From contig JAWZYU010000009.1 of the NCBI GenBank assembly GCA_038380435.1, positions 60,417,901 through 60,481,900 on the forward strand: a stretch of DNA of 64,000 nt. The letters run 5' to 3'. The position numbers and the translations under genes were made by a program. Of the stretch, positions 11,737-23,859 are shown in pieces (the stretch's first letter is position 1; the number at the start of each line of letters is the position of its first letter). The notes under the pieces were generated by a model. It was not told the DNA's origin and did not search any database. It saw only the letters and a list, made by a program, of their open reading frames with translations. The DNA is from Ryuthela nishihirai (lineage: Eukaryota; Arthropoda; Arachnida; Araneae; Heptathelidae).

Positions 11737-14700
11737 ATGGCTTCATCCTTTAGTGGTGGGGGAACGGGTCTTTGCCCCATGTCTGCGATTAGGGGGCTGT
11801 TTGATATTGTCGGCATTCCCTCTCTCAATAAACATAGTTTCTTTAAACATCCTACTAACCATTTTCTCTCGATAGGTAGTTGGAATGTGAGGACTCTGCA
11901 CAGATCTTTTTCTCTTGATGTCCTCACACAAGAAATCTACCATTATAATTTAGATATTCTCGGCTTGCAAGAGACCAGATGGACAGATAAAGGTCAGATT
12001 CTTAAAAATAATCTTAAATTTCTCTTTTCAGGGAGGGACCACAATAAGCATCACCAAGGCGTGGGTCTGCTTCTCAGCAGACACGCTAGTGATGCTCTAC
12101 TAGGATATGAGTGCATTAATGAAAGGTTTCTTACAGCAAAATTTCAGACAAGCGTTAAAGACCTGAATATTATCTGCTGTTATGCTTCCACTGAGGATGC
12201 TGATGAGGATGAGAAGGATACGTTTTATGAACAACTTCAGGATATTTTGAATTCTGTCAAGAAAGGAGATATTACCCTTGTTCTTGGTGACTTCAATGCC
12301 AAAGTTGGTACTGACTCTGATCTTTGGGGAGGGGTGATTGGCCCTTTTGGTATTGGTAGCTGCAATGGCAATGGGCAACGTCTCCTACAGGTAAGTAAAC
12401 TCAATGGTTTCAGAGTAACTAACACATATTACAGACATCGCGACATACATAAGTACTCATGGGTTTCACCTGATGGGCTGCATAGGAATATGATTGATTA
12501 TATATTAATTAACAGCAAATGGGCTACTTCTGTTAGAAATACCAGGGCATATAGGAGAGCTGAAATTGGATCTGACCATTACCTTGTTAAAAGAGTCTTG
12601 CAACTTAAACTTAAAAAGTGTTGTGCTAGGGTTAAAAAATTTGCTTTTAATACTGAAGCTCTGAAAGACCCAGTTATAGCCAAAGCTTACCATGATAGGT
12701 TACTTAGTCATTATGACAGTCATGGTATGCTTACTACTGAAGTTGAGGAAGAATGGGATCATTTTAAACAGGCTTTTTTGGACACTAACAGTACTCTTTT
12801 AGGAAAAAAGGAGCAGAAGAGTCAGAATTATCTGAGTGATAAGGCACTTGAGCTTATTTCGGAAAGAAAGAACTGCAGGAATGTCCTTAATCAATACCCT
12901 ACTAGTCCTAATAGAAAGCATTACAGAGAACTTAATAAACGTGTAAAAGATCAGTTAGCTGCTGATAAAAATCTTTGGCTTGATGGTTTGGCTGACAAAG
13001 CCGAGGAAGCAGTTAAACAGCACAACAGCAGAGAGCTGTACCACATAGTTAATGTTTTGTGTGGTAGAAAACGGACAGGTATGCAGGGATTGAAGGATAA
13101 ACAAGGTAAGGTTATAGAAGGTGAGGATTCTGTCATGGCTAGGTGGGCTGAGCATTTCAGTGATATTCTAAACAATGCAGTTAGTTGTATTTCCATTGTT
13201 TGCAATGATGATAGATGCATTGGTGGCTTTAATGTTGGCCCTATAACACAATATGAAGTTATTTTGGCTGTTTCTAAACTTAAACTTCATAAATCCACAG
13301 GGGTAGATGAAATTACTACAGAAATGCTTAGAGCTGGAAATGTTTCGGTTACCACTTGGATGACTGAAATTCTGAATATCTTTTATGATAAAGGCATGGT
13401 TCTTAGGATTTTACCAGAGCTATTGTTATCCCTATTTACAAAAAAGGTGATCGCAGTTCTTGTGATAACTATAGGGGTATTAGCCTACTCTCTGTTCCAG
13501 GTAAAGTTCTTTGCATGATTGTGCTTAATAAAATTAAGAATCTGGTTGACAGTCAATTGCGTGATGAGCAATGTGGATTCAGAAGTGGTAGGGGATGTGT
13601 GGATCAGATATTTTCACTCAGACAGATTCTTGAGAAATGTTTAGAGTTTCAGAAACCTTTGGTTGCTAGCTTTGTTGATTTCAAAAAGGCTTTCGACTCT
13701 GTTGATCGTCATAATTTGTGGTTGATTGTGAGATCATATGGTATACCAGACAAGTTAGTTAACATTATGAAAGCTCTCTATAATAACACTGAGTCGTGTG
13801 TGAGAGTTGGTAAGATTTGTAGTATTTGGTTTAGCATTACTTCTGGTGTTCGAAAAGGGTGCATTTTTGTCACCTTTTCTCCTTAGTTTGGTTATTGATT
13901 ATGTAATGCGAAATTCTTTGCAAGGGAAAGATTTTGGCTTTAAATGGTCTAAAGATTTCAAAATTTCTGATTTAGATTATGATGATGATTTAGCCATTTT
14001 GGCAAAGGATGTTGATGAGATCAACTCTTTCATTTGAGCAGTTGATGAGAATGGTAGTAGAATAGGTTTGGTTATAAATATAGAGAAAACTAAAGTGATG
14101 AAAATTGGTCAGGCAAATGTTTCTTCAGTCGCTTCGATTGACTGTGCCCTTGAGCAAGTGTCTCAATTTAATTATGTTGAGAGCTACGTAACAGATACTG
14201 GTGATGTGCGGCATGAGATTAAACAGAGGAATAGGAATTGCTGCCGAGACTTTTAAGAATCTATGGAGAGTGTGGAGAAACAGGCATATACACTTAAAGA
14301 CTAAAATTAGGCTGTATAATAGTTTGGTTCTTTCTAGGGTTAGTTATGGTAGTGAAACCTGGACACTTTGTAAACAAGATAACAGGAAACTAGATGCTTT
14401 TGATTCTAGATGCTTACGCAGTATCTTGGGCATTAGGTGGTTCAACTTTGTAACTAATGATGAGGTTAGGCAAAAGAGTTTGCAACTTCCTTTAAGCAGC
14501 ATATTGTGCAGAGAGAGATTCCGTTGGTTTGGCCATGTTGCCCATATGAATAATTATAGATTGGCGAATAGGGTTATGAACAGTGTGCCTAAAGGCCTCA
14601 GAAAGAAGGGGAGATCTAGGATGCGGTGGGCAGACACTGTCAAACAGGACCTTGTTAGAATTTGTGTGCAGTGGCCAGATGCAGTAGATGTAGCTCAGGA

Positions 14701-14749
14701 TAGACTTGATTGGAGAACTAAATTGCACGGTCTGGTTGGACCTCCGTAG
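11737..14749 (+). pseudogene. RTE ORF: AP endonuclease + reverse transcriptase, broken
   Basis: The restored reading frame would be about 1,000 codons. The first frame (11,737-13,518) holds the endonuclease: SIGSWNVRTL (11,865), DILGLQETRW (11,955), LVLGDFNAKVG (12,280) and the GSDH catalytic His/Asp motif (12,570). The RT follows, with CGFRSGRGCVDQ (13,570), FVDFKKAFDSVD (13,675) and a catalytic box changed to YDDD (13,978-13,989; copy 2 has YADD). The C-terminal domain ends TKLHGLVGPP. Lesions relative to copy 2: a one-base loss near 13,404, a one-base gain near 13,866, a TGA at 14,035-14,037 and a one-base gain near 14,226. The copy is not functional as it stands. Confidence 0.9.
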
Positions 14750-14768
14750 CCCATGGCTGCTTGAGGAT

Positions 14769-14783
14769 GACGACGACGACGAC

Positions 14784-14860
<77 letters not shown>
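14769..14860 (+). repeat. GAC/GAT microsatellite, 3' tail of RTE copy 1
   Basis: Five or so GAC units pass into about 25 GAT units with no interruption, ending where the 11-bp target-site duplication begins. Trinucleotide tails in place of poly(A) are typical of RTE elements. Copy 2 has a pure tail of the same unit at 29,337-29,413. Confidence 0.9.
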
Positions 14861-14862
<2 letters not shown>

Positions 14863-14871
14863 TGTAGGACT
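14861..14871 (+). repeat. Target-site duplication, RTE copy 1, right
   Basis: Second copy of the 11-mer 'tgtgtaggact' found at 11,188-11,198. Confidence 0.85.
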
Positions 14872-15985
14872 TAGAGATTAGGCTCCTTACTATGGTGGGT
14901 CGAGGTTAAACCCTCTGCAAGTGCCTGAAATTCTAGGGATGCTATCGTCGTCTAACCTATGAATGGTTAGCGATGGAGAGTAGAAACTTATTAATGGGGA
15001 AAGTTACCAATGGACTGACGTTTCTCGCCAAACTTTTAAGAGATTAATATTATGCAGTCCAAACCCTTACAGTGCACTAGTTACGATGAGATAAAGCTGT
15101 ATACCAAATTTGGTGATCCTTGTTCTTGCAGTTTAGGAGGTGTTCTTGAACAAAACAGACAGACAAAGACAGACGGATACACAGATAGACAAACTCTCTA
15201 CAATATGTAATAGATTAAAGTTATCTTTGTATTAAAGGATGAAATATTATTATTAGCATTTTATAGAATCTTACGACATAATTCTAATAGCACTTCAAAG
15301 TGGGAAATTTCGGAAGGAATATTGCACGAATATTGCAAGCAATTATTTAGGCTATAAATTTGAAATTTTGAAGGTGAAGAGTAATGGACAAATAACTTAC
15401 ACTAATAGCAAATATTTACCTTCTGATGTCTACATCAGGGATGCGCAATTTTTTCGCTTTTAACAGTCACTCTCCTTTTTCTTTAGAAATGGAAAGAAAA
15501 ACCAAATTTTTCAATTTTAAGAAATAAATGGAAATTCGTTTGAAGCTAGAAAGGTGCTGATGTAATATTACGATTGAAAATTTCTCATTTTAATAGTTTG
15601 AATTTCAATAGTTAATGTTTATATAGTTAATTTTTCAATAGTTAATGGACGATAAAGTTTGAAAATAAATATAGTTTATTTGAAAATATGCATTCATATT
15701 TAACAGACAACTGAAACTTAAAAATATTTTTATACCAAACAAAAAAATATAGCAATAAATAATTAACATATAAGGACAGCTTCTCTTGCAAAAATACGAA
15801 ATGGCGGAAATTTATAACGTAGTTAAAACATAAATAAATTTGTTTAGTATTTTTAATCACGTATTAAGCTGGGAAAATGATTATTAGGACAGCTTGTTTT
15901 GGGACATCTGTTGGCAATTTTGGCTTGCGAAATCACATCGGTCTGTATTTTGGATGAAGTTCTCCCTTATAAAATAAATAGTAAA
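14872..15985. other. Gene-less stretch with a LINE 3'-UTR-like patch
   Basis: No gene is seen. At about 15,080-15,200 the text 'taccaaatttggtgatcctt', followed by 'acagacagacaaagacagac', resembles the 3' ends of some arthropod LINEs, but no coding part is attached, so I leave it unassigned. The remainder is AT-rich. Confidence 0.5.
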
Positions 15986-16129
15986 TACCCCCTCAAGCAG
16001 CTGCTTGCCACAGAGGTCTGACAGGAGCCTGTCAGTTTATATGCCAAAGTAGAAGATCTGAGAGGATGGCAGGACCTCAGCAGAAAAACAACACATACAA
16101 CCATGCCTTATCCGGGGCTCGTTACAGGT
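15986..16129 (-). repeat. tRNA-derived SINE (SINE-B), truncated
   Basis: The minus strand matches 62,590-62,740: a box-B-like region ('cctgtaacgagccccggata', minus strand), the 'tctgtggcaag.ag' block and the 'cttgaggggt' end. Box A is missing, so the copy is 5' truncated. Confidence 0.6.
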
Positions 16130-17404
16130 AAGTAATATTAACAATATGACAAATATAAAATATTGTAGTCTTGAATGTAATGAAAATACATATTGCAACT
16201 GCTTATCAATTGAGAGTGTTGAAAAAATATGAATATTTATGTACCTGAAGTAGACAACAATCTAAAACAGAAGAATCATATTATGCACTTAACGAAAAAA
16301 CTAAGATATACAGTATATTGAACAGATTTTATGCAACTTCGAGAATAGTTCCAGATAATATTATGTTGACCCTGTATTTTACATGGGTTGACTCGGCTGT
16401 TTATTATTGTTTAAGTAATTTGGGGGGGTTTACAAAATGAACCTTGAAAAATTCAGCCGTGTTCATTACAAGGCTGTTAAAAGAGATTTTAATAAATCTT
16501 GCAACACAAATTTAAAGAATGAACCAAAACATTTTTATGGAATTAGACAGATTTACTTCTATAGAACATTCTTATCCCCTTTCTTAAATTCTACTTGGGT
16601 TTATGCAAAATATGAAATGTTTAACTCTCGATTACAGGAAACTTTACGGTACCCAACGCAAAGAAGAATATTTTGCAGCCCCGTTTTATGTTACTGATTC
16701 CTATATTGTTTAATTACCTTGATTTCTACACAAGAAACGAAAAAACTAATTTCTGTGTTTAAAAAGAAATTACGAAATCAGACATTAAATATATTTGATA
16801 GTGAAAAAGAAATGGTTTTTTAGCGGGTAAATTAAACAAGCCCATTTTACAGTTTTAAGTAAACAAATAATTTTGTTAAAGTATGTCAAAATTTATAACT
16901 GCTAACCATTGGACAACTATTGCCAAAAACGTTTTTGAAGACAGAATCTTTGAAACCTGGAAGGTATATTTTCCTCTTGGTTATCAGATATACAACGAAC
17001 GTTATTTTTGTTTTACTCTTTAGCTTTAACGTTTAACTGAATCTGAATTTTAGTTTCGATGCTATTATTGATTTCTGCTTCTAATTTTGTGCTAGACTCA
17101 TAATACGTACGGAAATTAAAACCCACTTTCCATTGTTCAGTTAATCGTGTTTGATATTTGAACAGCAGCTTTCCAACACTGAGCAGATGTAAGGTGAAAG
17201 AAATTTTGTTAAAATTATTCACTGTAGAGATGTATTTTCATATATTAAATGCAGTTCATTTTTTAAATTTTAAACTGACTGAGATTATGGTTTCCAAAAT
17301 TAAAATACTTAACTCTTTAAAACTGATGCTTACTTTTCATCACAAACTTGATTTGTATAGCTCTCGTCTTCAAGAGCAAAAATAGTTTTAAACCTACTGC
17401 GTTT
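16130..17404. other. Gene-less AT-rich stretch
   Basis: Open frames at 16,437-16,697 (86 codons) and 17,158-17,385 have no motif that I recognise. Nothing else can be supported. Confidence 0.5.
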
Positions 17405-17894
17405 TATATTATGTTGAAAACGTCTACCAGAGTGTGCTTGCTTATTTCCCCAGGCTTTTCGTTTACTGCGTCTAGACAGCATTTCTTTCCCCTTCTTTCT
17501 ATTCGAACAATCTTCCTCTCGACGGCTTTTTTTTTCATCGTATCATCCATACCATCTTTCCATTTCTTTCTTGGTTTTCCTTTTCTTCCATGAATTCCTA
17601 TTTTCATATTTTCTTTAGCCATCTTCTATCCTCTATTCTATTCATATGTCCTTGCCATCTGATTCCCTTTTTCTCAATACTCTCTCCAACTTTTTCATCT
17701 ACTCCCACAATTCTTTTAATTTCGTTTCCCATTTTATCCATTTTTCTCTTCCGTGCACTTAGTTTCCAGAAATCCATGGCCACCGTTCTTATTCCAGTTG
17801 TTAACCTTTCTATCAGCGTACATCTCTCTGTTCTATAAGTTAGGATTCTTTCTACAAGTGTGTGAAATAGCAGAGTGTAAGCAATGGAATTCAA
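17405..17894 (-). pseudogene. 3' end of a LINE ORF (C-terminal RT domain), broken
   Basis: Minus-strand frames read ILTYRTERCTLIERLTTGIR (17,840), then MDFWKLSARKRK, GIRWQGHMNRIEDRRWLKKI (17,604-17,660) and KPRKKWKDGMDDTMKKKA (17,525-17,585). The sequence LTYGxExW..LR(W/W)xGHxxRM.D.R followed by a GRPRKRW-like tail is the standard C-terminus of endonuclease-RT LINEs. One frameshift separates the two halves. RT core and endonuclease are absent. This is a different family from the RTE copies, which end KLHGLVGPP. Confidence 0.8.
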
Positions 17895-19664
17895 ATGGAA
17901 ATAATGATATGATGAAATGTTCCCATGCTACTAATAAGATAGAAATGCTGTAAATATTTAAAATGCATGATGTTTACACTTTGCTGAAAATATCTCTAAA
18001 TTTGAATGATTACATTTAGCGACAAATTTATTCCTACAATCTCTATCATTTTCGAATTCATAACAAAATAATGTGAGTGCGAAAATACTGTTGGTACTAA
18101 TTTTACTAATTTTTTTCCAATAGGCACAACTGGTTAAAATATTTGTAGTTTACTGTGTAAATTTGCTTCACAGACAAATACAATACTGTATTATCAACAA
18201 ATTTAAATACTTTATACCATTGTGAATTCCATGTTTTTTTTTTTCTTTATTGTTCGGTATCTACTGAATCAGTATTTTCCTACAAGTAGATTTTTTTTTG
18301 TTTTACGAAGTATAGTATTACAGACAATACTTGATCCTTTCATGTTATAATGTGTATCCCCGTGAGAAGTGTTTTTGATTTTCGCTGGTTTGTATAAATA
18401 TCGGTTTTTAGCTTGTTTGGAAACGAGGCAAAGCACATCCTGGCATAATATCGGTTTCGTCGATAAAGTCGTCTACTAAAGAATAGATGTCGACAGCGAT
18501 TCTTTGACAAGAGAGAACTTTGAGAATACAAATGATGCAAAGTTACAAGAACACTAAAAGCCGAAACACAGTATTCATTTCCAGTAAACATAGTTTCGGT
18601 TTTATTGGTAGAATTTTCTCTAGATTTCTGTTTTCTACTAGCATGATTTAAATATTGTTTTGAACAATATCGCGATGAATTTTCTTTTAGTTCGCTATAA
18701 TCGCATATCCACTATCACAGTAGCACTAACGTGTGCTGTGAATAAGATTAAAACATCGTTCTTGCAACTGAAGACTTAATTTTTCGTATTGTTTCATAAA
18801 ATTCATAAATTTTATTTTGATCTCCAGTGATCATAAGGAAAAACGAAATCTATCTATTATAACCACTTGGTTTGTTGGGAGGTTTTTTTTTTTGCTAATT
18901 TTCGGTAAAAAAGGAGTTTTGTAACATTATTAAATACTTTTAAATGCTTTCTTTTCGTTAGTAAATATTATATTTTATTTATAACTTTTTTTCCATATTT
19001 TATATTTTCACTAAAACGAACAGAATTGATTTGCCTTTGAATACATCATCAAGCATGATCACTTAATGCTTGTCTGAATGTGAAAGAAAAAGCTAATAAT
19101 TATATATATCCCCACGTTGTTAATAATTTTATTCCTTGGTAAATGGAAATCTATATTTTCATCAAGAACTTCTAAATAGCAAGAACTAGGACTAACAAAT
19201 TCGCTCTACAATTTCCTTACAGCAATGTAAGGGTTCCATACAATTCTTTTCCCTCAAAAATGGAAATATTCCAAATTCGGTATACAGCTTCCTATACATA
19301 GGCGTGCATACACGTTGGGCCCGGAGTGCCTGTCCTAATGCCTCAAAAAAAAGTAGCTTTCTGTTTTATTCCTTTGGCTTGCAGTGTTTCGAAGACGTAC
19401 GGCAAAATAAAGCCCATTCCTACATAAACGAGTCTGAGACGTTCGAGCAACTGTAATCATATCTTCGTATCTTCTCTGTCAATAGATGACGTGAGGTGTC
19501 AGATAACGTTCCTGAGATAATAGTCTTTGCAAAGTGCTCGCAAGGATTGTTTTTACGAATCAGTTTTAATTATCATATGCAACTGCATTATAAAAATCTG
19601 TAAAATCAGGGATATCTCTAGCAACAGTACAATGGTCCCATTTTGCAAGATTCCTCTTCCTCTA
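17895..19664. other. Gene-less AT-rich stretch
   Basis: No gene, RNA or recognisable repeat. The frame at 18,340-18,591 on the minus strand shows no motif. Confidence 0.55.
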
Positions 19665-20030
19665 TTTTTGCCCACAATGTGCCAAATGGCCAGATCATAA
19701 AGACCCTTAGGGCTCATAGGAAGTTGGGAGGAGGGGACTCACTGGATAGCTGTTAGGTGACAGATGGTTTCCTCCTGTGAAGGCCTTCCTGCATGTTCTG
19801 TAAAGTGCCAGGGTATGGCTCTCCCGCACACAGAATCACGGCTTCAAGTCCCATCCGATAGATGGCAGCCTTTGCAAGCCGATTGGTGTTCCCTACTGAC
19901 AAAGGACAGGGCGGGAGGGGGGTTTGCAGAGATAAATCTCAAAGCTCGCCCAGCTGGGACTTGAACCTGAGAACTGTAGATTACAAGCCTTTCGCATTAC
20001 AAACTAAGCGACCCCAGCCCTTCAACCATT
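19665..20030 (-). repeat. tRNA-derived SINE (SINE-A)
   Basis: Full-length-looking copy about 365 bp long. The tRNA-like head is at the right on the minus strand, where box B reads 'ggttcaagtcc' and box A is near 20,005-20,020. A unique body with 'gatttatctctgc' follows, then a tail near 'ggccatttggcacattgtgg'. Same family as 23.4 and 62.9 kb. Confidence 0.75.
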
Positions 20031-20759
20031 CATCATTTCATCATTTTGCAAAGTAAAAATAAAATAAATTTCTTTTTAATTGAACAGTTTAGTTCTCATT
20101 ACATAAAATTAGATATAAAAATTACGTGAAAATGCATGTTACAAAAATTAGGTGAATTTGAATGTTATAAAAATCAAGCAAATTTCAGATTATCCATATT
20201 AGGCGAAATTCCACTTTATAAAATAATAATTCTGGCATGTTTAGTGTAAAAATATTGGCAAGAAAATGGATTAATATAATCTCATGATATGCTCATTAGT
20301 TCTACAGTATGGATTGTTGTATGAGCATACGCACCGAAATAATGTCCTTTATGATTGAATATTCAATAAATGTTCGCCTTTGAAAAAAATTAAAGAACGA
20401 ATTTCGCTGTGCACGCTTATGAATACACGGGTTTCTCCATCTCCCACAAATCTTCTCCCACAAAAAAGGAAGGAATTGCGCAAAAGATTTTCAAGCATAA
20501 CCAGTTAGTTGTATTTCCAATAAAAGGTTTTGAAGCAGGGAATATCATGGACATCTGAAATTATGGCATTTCCTTTCTTTCCTCCCACAAAATAGGAGTA
20601 GAGAAATTTACGGGTCAATCATAAAGAGTTTTATGTGGAATGAAAGCTTTGACAAAGGGGAGTGTCATTTACTATATGTTTTAAAGAGTAAATAGTAATC
20701 CAATACATAGTCGAAATTGCTGCCGTTAGTGGTGAAGTAGACATCGCTCATTCCAGCTA
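20031..20759. other. Gene-less AT-rich stretch
   Basis: No feature that I can support. Confidence 0.55.
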
Positions 20760-20848
20760 ATAGTGAATAGGGTTTGGTTGGGTTATTTTTACCTGTGAGC
20801 GATACTTTTATGCACACCATGGGCTAAATGGCCAGGTCACAATAATAA
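20760..20848 (-). repeat. SINE-A, 3' part, split by a LINE insertion
   Basis: The text from 'tgagcgatacttttatgcac' to 'ctaaatggccaggtcacaa' equals the tail of the SINE at 62,850-62,897. In that copy the next bases are 'ggaccgcaaagtctcagaga'. Here the matching continuation appears only at 23,384, after the CR1-like LINE, so the LINE landed inside this SINE. Confidence 0.7.
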
Positions 20849-23383
20849 CGATAATTTATTATACATATAATTGAATACACAGAAGTGTCAGATGGTGCAT
20901 TGTACTCTTACTCCTTTCCCGTTGACTTAAAAATAAGAAATCCATAAAGAAAAGACTGTACAATAATTGATACTTGCAGCAATAAAGTTCACTAGGATGT
21001 TTAAAATTTAAACATCGAAGAAATGGTGACTTCCATTTCTTTCAATTTTCTTTCGAAACTCTGCAATGTTGGTGAAAGTACCACGTCCGATGGAAGTTGG
21101 TCCCAAACCCTCCCTTCTCTGCAGACGAAAGAATGGTATTTACAATATTTTCTTGGCCAGTGGAATGTCATGGGGTGTCTTCTCGTCTTGGAACTTGAAA
21201 TTATTAGCAAGGAATGTTGAATGTCTTGGTGAGTTCTCCCATAAACGAGTTTGTGGCATGTTTTCAGATATAGTTGAAGTCTTCTCCATTACAATGAATG
21301 GATATTAAGATTTATCAGCATTTCTTCGTATGTGAAGTTGATGTCACCTGGCAGTTCTTTAGTAAACCATCTTTGTGACCTTTATAATGGGACAATATCA
21401 CAGACCATGTGAGGACACCACACTGGCGAAGCATATTCTAATATGAGTCGAACATATGTGATGAGGCATTGACGAGTGTAACATGATTGCACTTTCGATA
21501 GCTTCTTATGATCATGCTGGCAATGCGAAGGGCTTTGGTAGCAACTTTCTTGCAATGGGGTGAGAATGACATAGTGTCGTTGACGAGACGCCAAGATCGG
21601 AAAGTTCATGGGTACTCACGAGAGGATTTTTACCAATGTGGCAGTTATAATAGTTATTATTGTGGCCTAAATGAATGAATGACGATTTGGTTGTCGAGAT
21701 AGGGAGTTCGTGAAGTATGCTCCATTCGAGAATGCTGTTACTGCTGTCTGCTATTGGTTTTGATCTTTTTGTGCCGCTGTGAGAGAGATCTAAACTGTTC
21801 AATTAAAAAGAACATTTCGTCAATGCGAGGACACAGGGTATTTTAATCTGCTTTATGAAAACATACCTTTTGGGGGGTGGTAAGCATTAATTTTAACAGT
21901 AAAATTAAAAAGTATTGGAATATGCGGAGGTTGTCATTCTTTGAAAAGAGGTCAAATGGTTCATGTTGTTGCACAATGTCTCAAGCAGAAAGATCATCAT
22001 TACAGAAGACAAGGTCAAGAAAGTTGTTTCCTATGGTAGGAAATTTAACAAGTTGGCGAAATCCCATGAAAAGAAGTTTAGATAATGCATATTGATGGGT
22101 GTTATTGGTTGTCGTGGATGATTCGCAATCATTGGAGCTGAAGTTGAAGTCACCAACAAAGAGCACAGGCACATTATTAACGGAAGTGATGGAATGTTCC
22201 AAGAAGGAGAGCAGGTTGTTCGCACAACGCGATTGCTGGAGGAGGAAGGAGGAATGTAAATGGTGTAAAATCTACAGTAGAGTGTTTCCTCAAAGAGGAT
22301 GTCAATGGAAACAACTTCGTAGCTGTCTTGATCAATAGTCACTGAGACTTGGAGGCAGTTGAACCTATTGTCCACAAAAAATGCAGACTCTTCCTTCTTG
22401 TGTACACATTAGGTCCTCTCGCAAAACGCTGTAGCCCATTGGACATATGCTGTCGGTGTAGAGTACAACCAATATTCAGCAACAGATAAGAAGTCAAATT
22501 CATGATGTTCCATGTAAAGACAAAGTTTGGAGAGCTTGATGCAAATACTTCGAGGATTCATAAAATGACTCTACATATTCTACTCCTAATGAGTCACACA
22601 GAAGAATTTTTTTTGAACTGGTAATAGTGAATGATGCATACAGATCCACATTTTTTTGGTTTAATTTGACGCATTCAAATTGCATTTTAATTTTGAAATC
22701 ATGTTAGCAATGTCTTCTACTATGGTGTAAGGACTGAACTTATTCACTAATATCCTCTTTGTTTTCTTGTTTCAACTATATTAATCCCTGAGAAGTCTCT
22801 CGCCCCCTTCAATAAAGGGTTTTCGGCTCATTTGTACCAATACATCTGTGTTTATTCTGAATATGGGAGTCTTTTGGTTTCGATGGTATCATATCTTGGA
22901 GATCGATGTTGCGAACACTTCGGCTTGTAACAATTTTCGCATAGGTAGCTGTAGATGATGTAGGGATGTTGCCGTTTTAATCTCTTTAATCTCCAAATCC
23001 GCTACTTTGATTTTTTCAGATAAGTCCAATTTGTACTTGTCCAGTTTTGTGTTGATGTTATTAATCATATCGAATAATACAGAGACGTCACTTGTGACAC
23101 TATCGTTATGACTGGCAGCATTTTCTTGGGAGGTAAAATTTGGGCGTGATGCTTTGTGAAACAGTTTGATCGCTACTTTTTTGGATTTTTCAAAAGATGC
23201 TTTGTTATTTTGTCTGCCTGACTTTTAATCACAAATTTTGCTAAATATGACACTCATGTCTTCGATTCTCGACATGAAAATCATGTATAAATTTCTAGTA
23301 TTCTCTGCGACATCTACATTGCTTTGGGTGTCTGAAGACATAACGTATCGTTGAGGCACAATACATGGAACTGTTACAGCTGA
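20849..23383 (-). mobile_element. CR1-like LINE inserted in a SINE, internally deleted
   Basis: Read on the minus strand from 23,383: an ORF1-like part (23,225-23,470 frames, then a coiled-coil-like stretch with INNINTKLDKYKLDLSEKI near 23,030), then the endonuclease with FVDNRFNCLQV (22,370), YIPPSSSSN (22,250) and VLFVGDFNF (22,165) through LVFCNDDLSA (21,985). The RT core is missing. The RT C-terminus follows: ISTTKSSFIHLGHNNN (21,705), LILEYASPVWCPH (21,430) and a WDQLPSDVV motif (21,120). The left end is a 'taataa' rich 3' terminus. Stops and shifts break every part. EN + RT order and the LEYxSPVWSPH-type C-terminus indicate the CR1/L2/jockey group. Confidence 0.8.
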
Positions 23384-23735
23384 AGGACTCCGAAGGCTCA
23401 GAGAAGGTTGGGGAGGGAACCCACTGGAACAGCTGTTGGGAGACAGATGGTAGCCTCCCGTCAAGGCCATCCAGCATGTTCATCTACGACTTAAGGTCCC
23501 ATCTGACAGGCTGCAGCCATTCCAAGCCCATCGATATCCCTTACTGACCGTGGGCTGGGTGGAGAATTTTTCGGAGATAAATCTCAATGCTTACCCAGCT
23601 GGGACTCGAACCTGGGATCTGAAGATTACGGGACTACCGCGCTACCGACTGAGCCACTCCCGCCCCTGTGAATACAGATTACGAGTCTACCGCGCTACCG
23701 ACAGAGCCACTCCGGCCTCTGTGAATAGGCATAAT
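23384..23735 (-). repeat. SINE-A, head and body, continuation after LINE
   Basis: This completes the SINE broken at 20,848. The minus strand gives box B 'ggttcgagtcc' (about 23,600) and box A 'tggctcagtcggtagcgcgg' (about 23,640). The tRNA head is duplicated in tandem here (see the separate repeat entry). Confidence 0.75.
23624..23729 (-). repeat. Tandem duplication of the SINE tRNA head
   Basis: Two 53-bp units, 23,624-23,676 and 23,677-23,729, share 'gattacg.g.ctaccgcgct' and 'gtgaata'. Each contains the box A-like strand of the SINE promoter, giving two copies of the tRNA-like 5' portion in one element. Confidence 0.8.
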
Positions 23736-23859
23736 GTACATAATTAGTATATTTTTTTGGTTAATCTAGCTCCATAGATATTGAACAACATTTTTTAAAC
23801 TTTTCCAAATTGCAATCCACCAAAATAATATGTAAACTTACTTGTTTCCTATGATTAAG

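Larger units (their letters stand above)
11199..14860 (+). mobile_element. RTE-type non-LTR retrotransposon, copy 1 (nearly full length)
   Basis: A 3.66-kb element: a 5' UTR of about 540 bp, one large broken ORF (11,737-14,749), almost no 3' UTR, and a GAC/GAT trinucleotide tail (14,769-14,860). One ORF with an AP endonuclease and RT plus a short 3' end with a simple-repeat tail is the RTE layout. It lacks about 9 bases at the 5' end compared with copy 2. Flanked by 11-bp target-site duplications. Confidence 0.9.

Noticed and set aside
14769..14860. Possible CRISPR-like or satellite array
   Set aside because: It is a simple trinucleotide tail of an RTE element, bounded by its target-site duplication.
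17404..17838. Plus-strand open frames rich in Phe/Ser/Leu
   Set aside because: Antisense to the LINE C-terminal remnant on the minus strand.
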